From contig ML677348.1 in assembly GCA_007922305.1 (NCBI GenBank), forward strand, positions 19,080,699 to 19,144,698: 64,000 nt of DNA, in the 5' to 3' direction. This document shows positions 22,380 through 34,149 of this stretch, piece after piece. Origin of the DNA: Dermatemys mawii (Eukaryota > Chordata > Testudines > Dermatemydidae). The translations under genes and the position numbers were made by a program. The notes under the pieces are model-generated. The model was not told where the DNA came from, did not search any database, and was given only the letters and a program-made list of their open reading frames with translations. Position 1 is the first letter of the stretch. Each line of letters opens with the position of its first letter.

Positions 22380-23790
22380 TCAGAGACTACTTGTGACCTA
22401 GAAAAAAATTATTCTGAGATGGTCCACGAGATGATTCTGGACCCAGGCAAGTGGTTGGCTATTGGAGTGATGTTCTCCTCAATGCAGAACTGCCACAACC
22501 TGATTGCCTCCTGGCAGAGCAACCTAAAGTGTTCTCCCCCTTGCTTGTTCATATAATACTTACCAACAATACCACTACGATGTATGTGAACAACTGAGCC
22601 CCTGATACAATCCAGAAAAGCATGACATACCATATAGATGGCCTGAAGTTCCAGCACACTGATACACATTGACTCCTACTCAAACTACAGACCTTGAACT
22701 TTCAGCAACCCAAGCTGGGCTCCCCAAACCATCAGGGAGGCATCAGTGACAATAGACCTGGTTGGTAAAGGACAGACAAAGGAAACATCCTGGCAAATTT
22801 TCTCAGGATGCATCCACTACTACTAAGAGTCAAGGACCAGTTGAGGAAGATGGACCAATCTGTCCAGGAGGTGAAGAGTCAGATGGTAAACCATCCTGAG
22901 ACACATTTGGAGGTGTTGAAGGTGCAACTTTTCAAACTGGATCATCTGCGTGCAAGTGGACATGTGGCCCAAGAGCCTTAGGAACATCTAAACTGCCATA
23001 AAAAAAAGACTGAAATTGCTGAGGCAAAGGTGGCAAATTGCACGAAAATGGTTGGTCGTCAGAAATGTTCTCAAACTTGTGGAGTCTAGTAGGGCCCCAA
23101 TAAACTTGATTTTCTCAGTCGGAGCCTAAGTTGAGACCCAGACAGTCAAGCAAGAACAGCATAGTGTCAACATGAGCAAGAACTTTCTCTCTGGACCTGT
23201 TTCTCCGTAACCAGTTGTCCAGATATGGGATGATGTGGATTCCTTTATTCTTGAGATACTAAATGCTTGTTGTTATGACAGTGTAAAAACCCAAGGGGCA
23301 AAAGAAATGCCGAATAGAAGCACTGTATACTAAAAATGGTGCTCTGCTACAATGAATCAAAGGAATTTTCGATAGCCTGGCAGAATTGCCACAGAAAACA
23401 GGCGTCCTGAAGGTCCAGAGCAGCAAAGCAGTCATTCTGAGACAACATGGGACGATAGTCGATAGAGTGACCATTTGGAACCTCATGTATCTGATATATT
23501 TGTTGAGACTGTAAAGGTCGAGAATGGTCGTACTCCTCCCTAGGTTTTCCATGCCAGAAAGTGCCAGGAATAGAAGCCATGAACCGTGGGTTCTGGCAGA
23601 ACCTCCTCCATTGCTCCCAAAGGTAGTAGAGAGCAAACCTGCTCAAGAAGAAGTATCTCATGAGATGGATCCCTGAAGAAAGACAGGGAGGGAGGATGGT
23701 GGAGAGGGATTGAGTGGAACTGGATGGTATAGTGCTTAGGACCCAGCTGTCAGTGGTGATTGAACCCCAAACATTGTAAAAGAGCCAACC
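22380..23790 (-). pseudogene. DIRS reverse transcriptase-RNase H relic
   Basis: On the minus strand from about 23770: ITTDSWVL, then a block containing GFYSWHFLA, then LDLYSLNKYIRYMRFQMVTL (23480-23550 region) in one frame and CFAALDLQDACF in another. These are the palm-domain blocks of DIRS RTs. The catalytic Y-x-D-D box is degenerate: the codons at 23211-23225 read YLDNW instead of YLDDW. RNase H follows at 22409-22669 with LLELQA-like VLELQAIYMVC, YYMNKQGG (22552-22535 region) and LWQFCIEE...ANHLPGS. The Asp normally found a few residues before NKQGG appears replaced (HRSGIV). Multiple frameshifts and stops make it non-functional. Confidence 0.78.
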
Positions 23791-23999
23791 TGTCCCCAAA
23801 TGGAGGGGATGGGGGAAAAAAAGGAGTGACAACTGAAACACTACTCTGGACCAAGGAATCAAAATGGGCACCAGTAGGGACTGGGGGAAGGCATGTGTTG
23901 TGGCCAACCCCTCAGACCCGATTTTCTCCTCCTATGGGATCTATGCCCCTTTCTGCAGTAGTACGGCTGTCTCAGGGGAGGGAAAGGCTGCCAAATGTG

Positions 24000-26390
24000 T
24001 GTACAGACAATACTGCTGCTGTCAACCACAATAGTGCTACCTCTGCACTGCCAGCGTGTACACAACTCAAGGACAACAGGGTAACTCTAGAATCCCTGAA
24101 GGAGTGCAGAGTCTCGTCCATCCTGTCTGAAAAGAGCTCTTTGCCACTGAATAGCAAATCCTCAATGGCCTGCTGGACATCAGGAGCAATGCCTGAATTC
24201 TGAAGCCAAGAAACTCTTGTCATGGTCAACGCCAAGACGATCACTCTGACTGAAGTATCCATTGCCAAGGCCAGGTCATGGGCAGTCAGAGCCAGAGTCC
24301 ACAGTGAGGAGTCAAGGGGATCAGCTCAGCCAAGATACTGGGAGATCAGAAGCATGAGATCCAAACTACAAGTCAGAGGTCAGGAGCCAAGCCAGGATGC
24401 TGGGAAATCAAGCCAGAGAGCAAGAGCAGGAAGCACAACACATATAGTTCAGAGCAGCGTGGATCTCAGTTGTTCAGACAGCTTCCTGTTTCTGTTGCTG
24501 TCTTAAGTAGGGCCAGCTGGCCAATCAACTGCTCTGACACTCTACCAATAGGATGTATGGGGTGGAGCCTCAAACTGAGGTGGGGCTTCATGTGTCCTGG
24601 ATCAGCAGCCTGCCAAGTGGAGGGTTGAAGGTGTAGCTGCTCCTGTATACCCAGGTTTGAGGCCCATGAGTCATGATACCCGCTATGACCAGTATGGACT
24701 GCAGTGAAGTCTTAGCCATCAAGCAGCCTGCGGTGACAAATGCCTGAAATTCTTCCCTCAAGGCTTCAGGAAACTGGTCTGCAAACTTAAACATAGCCAG
24801 CCAGTTCACAAAGTCATCCTTGGGCAGCAGTGCCTGCTGCTTAGCAATACACGTCTGTGAAGAATGTGTAGTATAAATCTTCCTGCCCACCAGGTCCATT
24901 TGTTCAGAGCCCTTATCCTTGGGAGTATATTTAAACCTGCCCTGCTGGGAGTGTTTGTTCACCACGGTACCAGGGAATTTTGGGCTGGAGAGGAGTAAAA
25001 AGCCTCAAATCCCTGCACTAAAACAAAGTAGTGCTTCTTCATGCACTTTGTTGCAGGTGGTACTAAAGCCAGTAGGCTCCAGAGGACCTTAGCAGGCTCA
25101 AGGAGCGCATCATTAATAGGCAGGGCGACTCTCCCAAGGGCAGATGGTTGCAGGATACCCACTAATTTGTGGATTTAATTCTGCAAGAACTCCACGTGAA
25201 TACCATGGAAAGCAACCACATGCCACAAAGACCCTAGTAAGCCTTGAAATCCTCCAGTACCAAAGGGGAGGAAGAGCCAAGCATCGTGGAATCATCCAAG
25301 GATGAAGATGAAGCAGTTAATTGTGCCAGAGCCACATCCTGCTCCAGAACAGGACAACTGCAGAGGCTCCATAAGGGGAAGGCTCACTGGTGCCTGGGCC
25401 TGTGGCTGATCAACAGTCACCATCACAGACCTGGTCAGGAGTCATGCCTTCAAGTGAGACAAGGAATGGAATGTCCACAACAGAGAAGCGTCCCACTGAT
25501 TCCATGGAGGCCACTGGTACAGATAGGGCATTGGTGGCCAGTAGGTAGCAGGCCAGGGGGCCCCCCAATCCAACCATAGGATGAGCACCAATCCTGGTAC
25601 CATAGCACTCATAAACAGCCACCAATGCAGGTCAGGCGATGGAAAGTGAGAGAAGAAAGATCCCGACCCCAGTCCTCAGCTTCAGGGACTAAAGGTGCAG
25701 CCATCCCTGAAGGTGTGAGCAACAAATCGAACTTATCCACAGCCCAGAATGATGAGGAGCTGGTGCCAATGGTGGAAACAGTACCAGTGGCACTAATTAC
25801 ATCTCCGTTGTTTCCAGTGCCAAAAGTAGTGTCGATCCTGAAGCTGGGAGCAGTACCAAGGTAACACATGGTGCCGAAGTTGAGGGCAGTGAATGCTGCC
25901 ACAGTAACTTTGGCAGCACCAGTCATGGTAGACAGGATCTGTGCCATCCCTTGCACTGGCATTCACCCTGTGCTGAGCGACATTCTTTCTGGAGGTGGGA
26001 GACGAGTCACCACATGACCTGGAGCAGTCTCGGTCAGTCTTATGAGATCTTGTCCCCACTGAGTGCACTGAGGACAACTCCTCTGTCTCTTCAGGGAGGC
26101 ATCAGCTCTAGCACACAAAGTTGCAGCACTCTCTGAACCTGAGTGCAACCTCTGATCTGATGAGGGCCTCGGTGCCGAAACAGACCGCATGGCCTGTTTG
26201 AGCAAGTGCTGCTTCAGACAAAGATCCCTCGCCACCCAGCTCCATTTGGTGAATGTTCTGCAAATCAAACACTGCTCTTCAATGTGGACTTCACCTAGGC
26301 ACAGCAAGCACTGCACGTGGGAATCATTGTTGGGGGATGCTCCCTCACATGACAGACCATGTTTAAATCCTGATGAGGGCATCACCTGAG
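24000..26390 (-). pseudogene. DIRS gag-like relic
   Basis: Minus-strand frames give the characteristic DIRS gag pieces in order. Near the 5' end (26260-26349) is a cysteine-rich zinc-binding-like cluster, with Cys pairs in SCEG...QCLLCLGEVHIEEQCLIC. At about 24800-24900 is the block DLVGRKIYTTHSSQT, followed by a QALL segment and FKFADQFPEALREEFQAF. At 23972-24268 is AMDTSVRVIVLALTMTRVSW with QNSGIAPDVQQAIEDLLF and GKELFSDRMDETLHSFRDSR. A 389-bp foreign segment (24281-24669) splits the last two blocks. In live elements gag forms the particle for cDNA synthesis. Between 25000 and 26200 the frame is too decayed to follow in detail. Confidence 0.75.
24281..24669. mobile_element. 389-bp repeat inserted into DIRS gag
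   Basis: gtcatg occurs directly before (24275-24280) and after (24670-24675) this segment, and the gag similarity resumes on both sides. This marks a later insertion with a probable 6-bp duplication. The content ('agtcagagccagag', 'ggtcaggagccaagcc', then 'ggccaatcaactgctctga') resembles the 'gtcagagccagg' repeats at 47560-47780 and may be LTR-derived. No coding capacity. Confidence 0.55.
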
Positions 26391-26584
26391 AAATTCTTAA
26401 ATTACACCTAACACTAATCTAGCTAACACTATACTAAGGGTACTAACGAACAATATACAACTAGAAAAGTCACTAAAATAGAGGGATTGCAAAGTGAAAA
26501 ACTACACAGAGCTCCGACTCCAGCCACAAGGGGTAAAAAGAAACTGGAGTAGAGAGCAGGGTGGCAGTACCTCTTATAGTCAGG

Positions 26585-26728
26585 GAGAGAGATATAGCCA
26601 TGAGGCACGAGCACCAACCATTTACGGATACCACTAGGCAAAATTCTCAGGCTCCACTACACTGGGTGTGCATACACCTAAGCAGAATACATGGCTGCAT
26701 CTACTCAAAGAAAAAATATTTGCAAGTA
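26585..26728 (-). repeat. DIRS 5'-side inverted terminal repeat
   Basis: As the complement, this end reads 'ctttgagtagatgcag', 'gtattctgcttaggtgtatg' and 'gaattttgcctagtggtatc', aligning with 20612-20718 in inverted orientation. Divergence between the two ITRs is substantial, so the element is old. Confidence 0.65.
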
Positions 26729-28139
26729 CTTTTATTATATTAGACAAAGAAAGAATTTATCCCCATTTGTTTTCACAGAGTTTGTATGCAAGAACTGTTT
26801 AAAACAAGTCCAGTTGAAAACTTTTATACTGTCCAAACAGTAAATTGTCTCCTTGCCACTGGATTTTATTCAAGTAGTTAAAATTATTTCATTTAATGAA
26901 ATAGCAATTCTTAATTATTAAGATATAGTATCTTTCCCAAATTGGCATTAAAACTGCCTTCTTACTCCCAAATAATGAAATCCTTAATCAACACCCTTCT
27001 GAAATAATCCACATTGACTTTAACAGTAGTCTGTTAGTCTGAAACCTTCACAGGAAGCAAGATTCTTTTCCAGAAGTATCAACAACCAGGATTTTTGGCA
27101 CAGTGGCCAAGTGAAGTGAGGTCTGACACTCAACTTGATGGCACTTCTCTGTTTGTAATGCAATAACTTTGCAATGCTGCATCCAAACCTCTGTCTTCCC
27201 TGTATCTCCAAGTGGTTGCTGGCAGCAGTATGCACAGTCCCTCTCAAAGCACCTCTTAGATGTCCTCTGCAGTACTCTACTTTATCCCTGCCTTTCCTCT
27301 TATCTTTATAAAGAATGTATATTTGTGTCTCTTGACTGCAAATAAAATGATGGGGCCAGATATATCTTCCTGGCTATATCTCCCAGGACTTGGCTTTCTC
27401 CTTATCCTTACTTAATATTCCCTCCTGGTCATATACAATCATACATCCTGATTTTGGGGTGTGCTAGTCTCTGGAACTCCATTACCAAAACATCTCATGC
27501 CACCGTGGTATCCCTAAGTGTATGGCTCATTTATGGCTCTTCTGGTAGGCTGGGGATCATTTGGAAAACTCCTCTGGAAAAAAAAATGGTAGATTTCACT
27601 ACTGCTCCCTGTTTCCTTCTGCCTTTCTCTGAGTTTTTCCATACTTGGGCCTTACTACAATTCCTTGGAGTTCCCCTTGGTTAAACTTCTGTGAGGGTGT
27701 TAATGGGCCACTTATTCCTACTGTTTGGTTTCTTTCCCTTAGCCAATTTCTAACCCAGCACAGAATTTCACCTCCTCTCACCCTATGGCTACTTAGTTTT
27801 CTTAAACAGCCTCTTAGGAGGCATTTTGTCAATGGGTTAAATTAATTATGTCAGCTGGTCTTATTTACTGTTTTGTTAACATCATACTATATGATAAATT
27901 GAGACAAAAGGTAAAAAGGAACTTTCTCCTAAAGGAGTCAGGATGGTTGAGTGGACACAAAGAACAGCACTTTAAGGCTGTAAAGACCAGCCCAGTCACC
28001 ATAATGTAGGAACATTCTAGGCTTCAAATCTATACAGTGCAGGTGCAGAGTATTGTGTCTACAAGAGCACGGCCACAAGTGATTTTTGCAGGACAGAGAA
28101 GGCAGAGGAACCTCACCAGAACATTGCTGTATGACTGTC
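26729..28139. other. Unannotated AT-rich sequence
   Basis: No gene or repeat that I can name. Short frames near 27454-27845 overlap on both strands and have no recognised domain. Confidence 0.45.
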
Positions 28140-31100
28140 AGTTTGCTCCCGCCTATTAGCAGGAAACAACACCAATTATCCCTCTAGCATGACAAAGGAA
28201 CTCCGCCAATGCCGGTCCCAAGCCCGGATGAAAAAGGAGGAAGGTTGGGCGTGGGGCTAGCAACCCCATCCCGTAAAAGTGTACCCGCTACAGAAGCGCA
28301 AGCAATAGATAATTCAGAGACCAACTTCCTGTAAAATGAAGGATCTTCATTTACCCGAAGATGCATGATGCGAGGTGGTGAAAGCCGCAAGGAAGCCATT
28401 AGGCCGACTACCCTTCTCTCAACCAGGAGAGCCACCATTGGTACGTGGAATGTCAGGACCATGTATGAGACAGGCAAGACGGCGCAGGTAGCTGCTGAGA
28501 TGAGGAACAACCACCTGACAATTTTGGGAATCAGCGAGTCCAGATGGACACATGCCGGACAGAGGCAACTGATGTCAGGAGAACTGTTGCTGTACTCCGG
28601 ACATGAAGAGAGTGACGCTCCTCACACCCAGGGAATAGGCTTCATGCTGTCCAAGCTGGCACAGAGGGCACTGATGGGGTGGGAGGCGCACGGCCCCAGG
28701 ATCACCACAGCATCCTTCAGAACTAAACAGAAGAGGATTAAGATGAACATCATCCAATGCTACGCCCCCACTAACGATAGCGAAGATGTGGCGAAGGACC
28801 AGTTTTACAGCAGACTGCAGAAGATCATGGAGACATACTCAAACAGAGACATCGTTATCCTTATGGGGGACCTCAACGCCAAAACTGGACTCAACAACAC
28901 AGGATACGAGCATGTCATGGGGACCCACGGACTAGGAGAGATGAACGAGAATGGTGAGAGATTTGCAGACCTCTGTGCACTGAATAATCTGGTCATCGGA
29001 GGCAGTATCTTCCCTCATAAGTGGATTCACAAGAATACGTGGGTATCGCCGGACAACGTGACAGAAAACCAGATTGACCACATCTGCATTAGTAAGAAGT
29101 TCAGAAGTTCTCTTCTAGATGTTAGAGTTAGAAGAGGAGCAGATGTGGCATCTGACCACCACCTAGTAGTTGCTAGTATGAAACTGAAACTGAAGAAGGC
29201 CTGGATGGAGGGATCACGTAGAAGAATGAAGTATGATGTCAGCCACCTGAAGGTCCCCAATATTAGGGAACACTTTGGACTTCAGTTGAAGAACAGGTTT
29301 GAGGTACTACAACAGCTGCACAATGAAGAGGAAGACACTGTACAGTACAAATGGCAGATAGTTAAAGAGACACTGAGAGCAACCTGCCAGGAAGTGGTTG
29401 GAGAGAAGAAACAACATCACAAAGTGAATCACAGCTGAGACCTTGGTCAAGATGGAGGAGAGAAAGCAGAAAAAGGCAGCAGTTAACAGCAGGACTAGAG
29501 CGGCAAAAGCCAAGGCCCAAGAAGAATATGCAGAAGCACACAGAGCAGTGAAGAACAACATTAGGAAGGATAAGAAAGAATACGTGAATGGACTGGCAGC
29601 TCAAGCTGAGCAGGCAGCATACAGCGGCAACATAAAACAACTGTATGACACAATCAAGAAACTGTCTGGAAAGTACAGCAACCCAGAACGACCTGTTAAA
29701 GATAAAGAAGGAAAGAAAATCTCAGGAATAGAACAACAGATGAACCGATGGGTTGAGCATTTTGAAGAACTCTTGAACAGACCAGCACCACCAAATCCTC
29801 GGACATCGCCCCAGCCACCGTGGACCTCCCGATCAACAGCAGCAAGCCCACCAGAGAAGAGATCAGGAAGGCCATCACCCTAATGAAGAACGGGAAGGCA
29901 GCTGGACCAGATGACATCCCAGCGGAGGCCCTGAAAACAGACTTGGATGCCTCAGTCGAGATGCTGCACCCCCTTTTTGCGAAGATCTGGGAGGAGGAAG
30001 TGATACCAAATGACTGGAAGGAGGACTATCTTATCAAGCTCCCCAAGAAAGGTGACCTCAGCAACTGCAATAATTACAGAGGCATCACACTTCTGTCAGT
30101 GCCAGGCAAGGTATTCAATCGAATCCTCTTAGAAAGAATGAGGGACGCCATAGACCCATAGCTTCGAGACAAACAAGTGGGCTTCCGGAAGAACAGATCT
30201 TGCACAGACCAGATTGCAACACTCCGCATTATAGTCGAACAGTCCTTGGAGTGGAACTCATCATTGTACATCAACTTCATTGACTATGAAAAGGCATTCG
30301 ACAGCCTTGATCGACAGACCCTCTGGAACCTCCTTCAACACTACGGCATCCCAGCCAAGTTGGTCAACTTGATTAAGAACTCGTATGAGGGAATGACGTG
30401 CAGAGTCATCCATGGAGGGCAGCTCACCAACAGCTTTCAGGTGAAGACAGGAGTTAGACAAGGATGCTTGTTGTCGCCGTTTCTCTTCCTTCTCGTCATC
30501 GACTGGATCATGAAGAGGTCCACCAGTGAATGCAGGAATGGAATCCAGTGGACTTTGTGGAGCCAGCTTGACGACCTGGACTTTGCCGACGACCTTGCAC
30601 TTCTTTCCCACAGTCACCAGCAGATACAGGAGAAAACAAATGTTGTGGCAGCCACATCATCGCAGGTTGGACTCAACATACACAGAGACAAGACCAAGAT
30701 CCTGAAGATTAGCACCAGCAGTAACAAACCAGTCATCCTGAATGGACGTTCCCTCAAAGAAGTGCAGTCCTTCACCTACTTGGGCAGCATTATAGACCAG
30801 CTGGGAGGTACAGACGCGGACGTCAAGGCAAGGATCGGCAAAGCAAGAGTGGCCTTCCTACATCTCAAAAACATTTGGGGTTCCAGAGAGCAGGCCTTGA
30901 AAACAAAGATTCGGCTGTTCAACTCCAATGTAAAATCAGTACTGCTGTACGGGGCCGAAACCTGGAGAACGACACAAACTACCATCAAAAGAATCCAGAC
31001 ATTCATCAACAGCTGCCTCAGAAGGATTCTCCAGATCCACTGACCAGATACCATCAGCAATGCCAACCTCTGGGAGAGAACCAGCCAACTTCCTGTAGAA

Positions 31101-31376
31101 AAAGAAATCCGGAAGAGAAGATGGAGCTGGATAGGACATACCCTGCGGAAATCACCAGCTAACATCACCAGACAGGCTCTGAGGTGGAACCCCGAAGGCA
31201 AGCGGAAGAAAGGCCGTCCAAGAAACACCTGGCAACGTGACCTTGACGCAGACATCACGAAGATGGGATACAACTGGAGTCAACTTGAAAGAATGGCCCA
31301 CGACAGAATCCTCTGGCAATCTATTGTTGGCGGCCCATACCCTGAGAGGGGTGGAGGGCATAATGAATAATTAATG
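28140..31376 (+). mobile_element. Near full-length RTE-clade non-LTR retrotransposon
   Basis: About 3.2 kb. A roughly 200-bp leader containing 'gccggtcccaagcccggatg' is followed by one long ORF region with an AP-like endonuclease, reverse transcriptase and a basic C-terminal tail, and then an extremely short 3' end 'aataattaatga'. Single-ORF organisation without an RNase H domain and with a short simple-repeat-like tail is typical of RTE. The 5' boundary is uncertain and no convincing target duplication was found. Preservation is much better than for the neighbouring DIRS and CR1 elements. Confidence 0.82.
28365..31370 (+). pseudogene. RTE endonuclease-reverse transcriptase ORF with five visible lesions
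   Basis: The N-terminal endonuclease shows GTWNVRTM, ISESRW, GDLNAKTG and SDHHLVVA, the metal- and DNA-binding motifs of APE-type nucleases. The RT follows with ITLMKNGKAAGPDDIPAE, PKKGDLSNCNNYRGITLLS, GFRKNRSCTDQ, FIDYEKAFDSLDR, TGVRQGCLLSPFLF and an intact catalytic FADD box (30582-30593). The C-terminus carries [14 protein letters not shown] and [17 protein letters not shown] before TAA at 31368-31370. Lesions: a 1-nt frame loss with TGG-to-TGA at about 29410-29418; a 1-nt loss near 29798; stop TAG at 30159-30161, probably from CAG; stop TGA at 31041-31043, probably from TGG. The start codon is uncertain. Such endonuclease domains are often mislabelled 'craniofacial development protein 2-like'; it is not a host gene. 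Confidence 0.85.
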
Positions 31377-32638
31377 ACAAAGACCAGGCTTAAAACCATG
31401 TTTTCTCAGATGTGCTCATTCTCTGTTCACATCCTGCACCTTTTCATATTCCACATTTAAAAGTCAAAAAGTAAATGCAGAGGTGGGTTGAGACCAACTA
31501 CTTCCTCAGTGCAAAGGCTTCCACTTGGCACATAACTTTACTTGACTTATGCACAACTGGCACTTATGTTCAGCAGTCTTGCATACCCAAATGATCACTG
31601 TCCACGTACTCACAGGATTAAGACCTTCAGCATCAAAGATGACCATCAAGATCAATCCACATATTCATATTGGTTTTCATTTTGTATTACAAAATGTTTT
31701 TTCTTGTAATTCCTTGTCCCATTATTTTAAAATGTATTTCATTGCCTCTTCTTTTGCCAACCTTGGCAACTGGTTCTACATGTGAATTACCTTCTTTGTA
31801 AAGGAATTTCTTCAGAATAGCCTCAGAGACCAGTCCTTTCTCCGCTCCAGTTTTTGTGCTCTCTTGATGTGGAGCCCGTTCACCTATTGAATAGTTTTGT
31901 ACCACACACTTCTTCTCTCAGAAGTCTATGCACTTTGTTCACATCCTCTATGAATCTCTTGTTTTCTAATGAATAGTTACATAGTACCAGCGGAAAAGGT
32001 AAACTGTTCAAATAGGGTCCATGTAGGTAAACATTCATTACAGCCCTTTACAAGAAATAATAGACTCAAATTACAAGGGTAGCAAGGTTCTGGGGGGCAG
32101 TTTGTGCACCAACCTATATTTACCAACAAAGCCACATTCTGCACTCCTTGGGGCATCTGCCCTATAACATGGGTTATGAGTGTGTGAGGCAAAAGTATTC
32201 AAAGAGTAGACAATGTCCGAGAAAGTATTGAGACAGAATTTGAGAAGGGACAACTGGAAAAAATTACCTCAGCACGGAATCCTGGATGTGTCACATTCTT
32301 AGATCATTGTGGCATCTGCCAGGTCCACGTAATCACAGCAATGTAAGGGTAGTACTCAAAGGCGCGTGGGAAGAAAGCTGGAATGTAAGAGACAAATGAC
32401 AAAGTCATTATCCACATCACCATCAAACAGGAGGGAGTGTCCAGTGTCTGTAACTGTGGCCACAAAAGGGCTACAGTGCCTGAAAAATCTGGATCTCCTT
32501 CCCCAGTATCTATCTCACTTCTGTCTAGCCTCAAGATATATTAAAGCAAGCATTCCCACTTACACTCACAGGGATCTTCCTTGTTTTTCAGAAAGAATCT
32601 CACAACAGTCAGAGGGAGATACTGCAGTAACACACAGG
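31377..32638. other. Unannotated sequence
   Basis: No gene or repeat recognised. Confidence 0.45.
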
Positions 32639-32770
32639 CCTGATTCTCACTTATACACTCTGGCAGAGTAAAGGGGAATTAAAATGGATTAAAAAGTTAT
32701 AAACCCCACTTTAAGGCCCCTTTACATTGCTAGAGTGTGTAAGTGGGCCTTAGTGTAAAGGAGAATCAGA
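32639..32770. repeat. Palindromic dispersed repeat
   Basis: Starts 'cctgattctcacttatacac' and ends 'ttagtgtaaaggagaatcag', an imperfect inverted repeat. The internal arms 'gagtaaaggggaatt' and 'aaggcccctttacattgct' also pair. It resembles the 'gattctcctttacac' repeats of reptile genomes. Confidence 0.5.
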
Positions 32771-34149
32771 CTATACCATCTCCCTATCTCTACAGGATCT
32801 TCATCTCCCTATTCTGATCTCATTTTAATCGGGAAGGTTGCATGGAAGGATGCAGCATCACAGCTGGGTAGCATGGGCTGACAGCACTTTTAAAGACAGC
32901 CACTTACACACACATAACTGTTTTATGTATGTGTGTGTTGTATAGCGATTAGGGACAGGAAAAGCTTGAAGCAATGCAGTTTTTGCTATATGTTCTGCAA
33001 ACTTGCAGCACCAGAACCTAAACCCACCTGCTTTTCTTTGGCCCATGCCAAAGAGGTCCCAGAGTCAGGATCTACTCAGTTGCATGTGAGGAAGTGTCAC
33101 CCTCACCCTCCCTTCTCTGCTCCAAGGATGGACTGCCAGAATCAGCAATTAGTCAGCCATTTCACTGTGGCTGCCTTCAAAGGATTTTGGCAGACTCCTA
33201 CGTGTCTGGCTTTGGCAAGTTCTTGTTTCATCCTAACTGGCTTCCTAGGGGCAAATTTAACCCTGTACAGCAGGCCAGCACAAGGCCCCAAGGGCTAAAG
33301 TAGGACTTTCCTGGGGCACGGGCCTTGTATTCTTCGGCACAGGAGTAAATTTCGTCCTGTGAGAGGGGCTGAGCACCTGCAACTGCTACTAAATTAAAAA
33401 GAGTTGCAGGGCTCAGCACATCTCAGGGTCTGGCCCATTATAAATAATGTTAAAGATATTAAGCAAAACTGACAGCACCAAAAGATTTTTCAGCCTTGCA
33501 AGTTAATTTCTTGGAGGTGGCCTGGATCATCCTCTCAGTGACTGATTGTTTCCTTCAGGGGACGGGGAGAATGAATTTTAAAACATCAGATTCCAGCTTC
33601 TTTTTCCTCTCCCTCTTTCATTTCCTTATCTACCCTGTCTGCCAGCCTCCTGCTGCCAGTGCCAAGGTTAGTGCATTGTTCATGCCACTCAGTAACATGC
33701 TGGACAGAAAACTATGGGATATTGTGGTATCATGTGATCTCTTCTGCTTCCAACAACCTTTATCCAATGAACAGCCAAATATATATGGGAAGACTGTGCC
33801 AAGGAACAATTCATCTTCTATAAAAAGGCTGCTTCACAGTCAGACAATACACAGAATTCATACTTCTTGGCTTGAAAAAAAAATGGAAAAAGCATCCAAG
33901 GCCATACCTTCTCTAACTTGAAAAAGCAGATGACACATCAGTGAATTTAGTAGGAAACTTGACAATTTGTGACCAGATCTAACATAGCAGAAAATTAAAA
34001 CAGAGACAAGTCATATGAAGCTGGCAGTGATGTTCACAAATTTAAAAGAGAGTCAATTTTATCTCCCAGTATTTAAAAGTTGAAAACACTAGTCAGCTAG
34101 TGCACTTTAACTAAAGCAGGCCTTCTGCATCAGGACACGTGTGTATCAA
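32771..34149. other. Unannotated sequence with one palindromic repeat
   Basis: At 33350-33445 'ctgagcacctgcaactg' and 'gttgcagggctcag' form inverted arms of the same repeat class seen at 63590. A frame of 141 codons at 33496-33921 has no recognisable domain. No gene is supported. Confidence 0.4.

Larger units (their letters stand above)
20612..26728 (-). mobile_element. DIRS-like tyrosine-recombinase retrotransposon, decayed
   Basis: A 6.1-kb element read on the minus strand. Its two ends are related in inverted orientation over roughly 100 bp: left 'gttctttgaga...ttaggtgtgtgcatgcccag', right as the complement of 'ctttgagtagatgcag...ttaggtgtatgcacaccc'. Inverted rather than direct terminal repeats, no target duplication, and a tyrosine recombinase instead of a DDE integrase are the DIRS hallmarks. 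In minus-strand order it contains relics of gag, reverse transcriptase, RNase H and recombinase, all broken by stops and frameshifts. DIRS elements integrate through a circular DNA intermediate and are common in turtles, fish and amphibians. Confidence 0.85.

Noticed and set aside
28365..29438. Endonuclease-like frame as a host 'craniofacial development protein 2-like' gene
   Set aside because: The APE-type endonuclease is followed directly by an RT with FADD box in the same element, so it is RTE retrotransposon sequence.
33496..33921. 141-codon plus-strand frame
   Set aside because: No recognisable domain, no splice or promoter context, ordinary chance length in this sequence.
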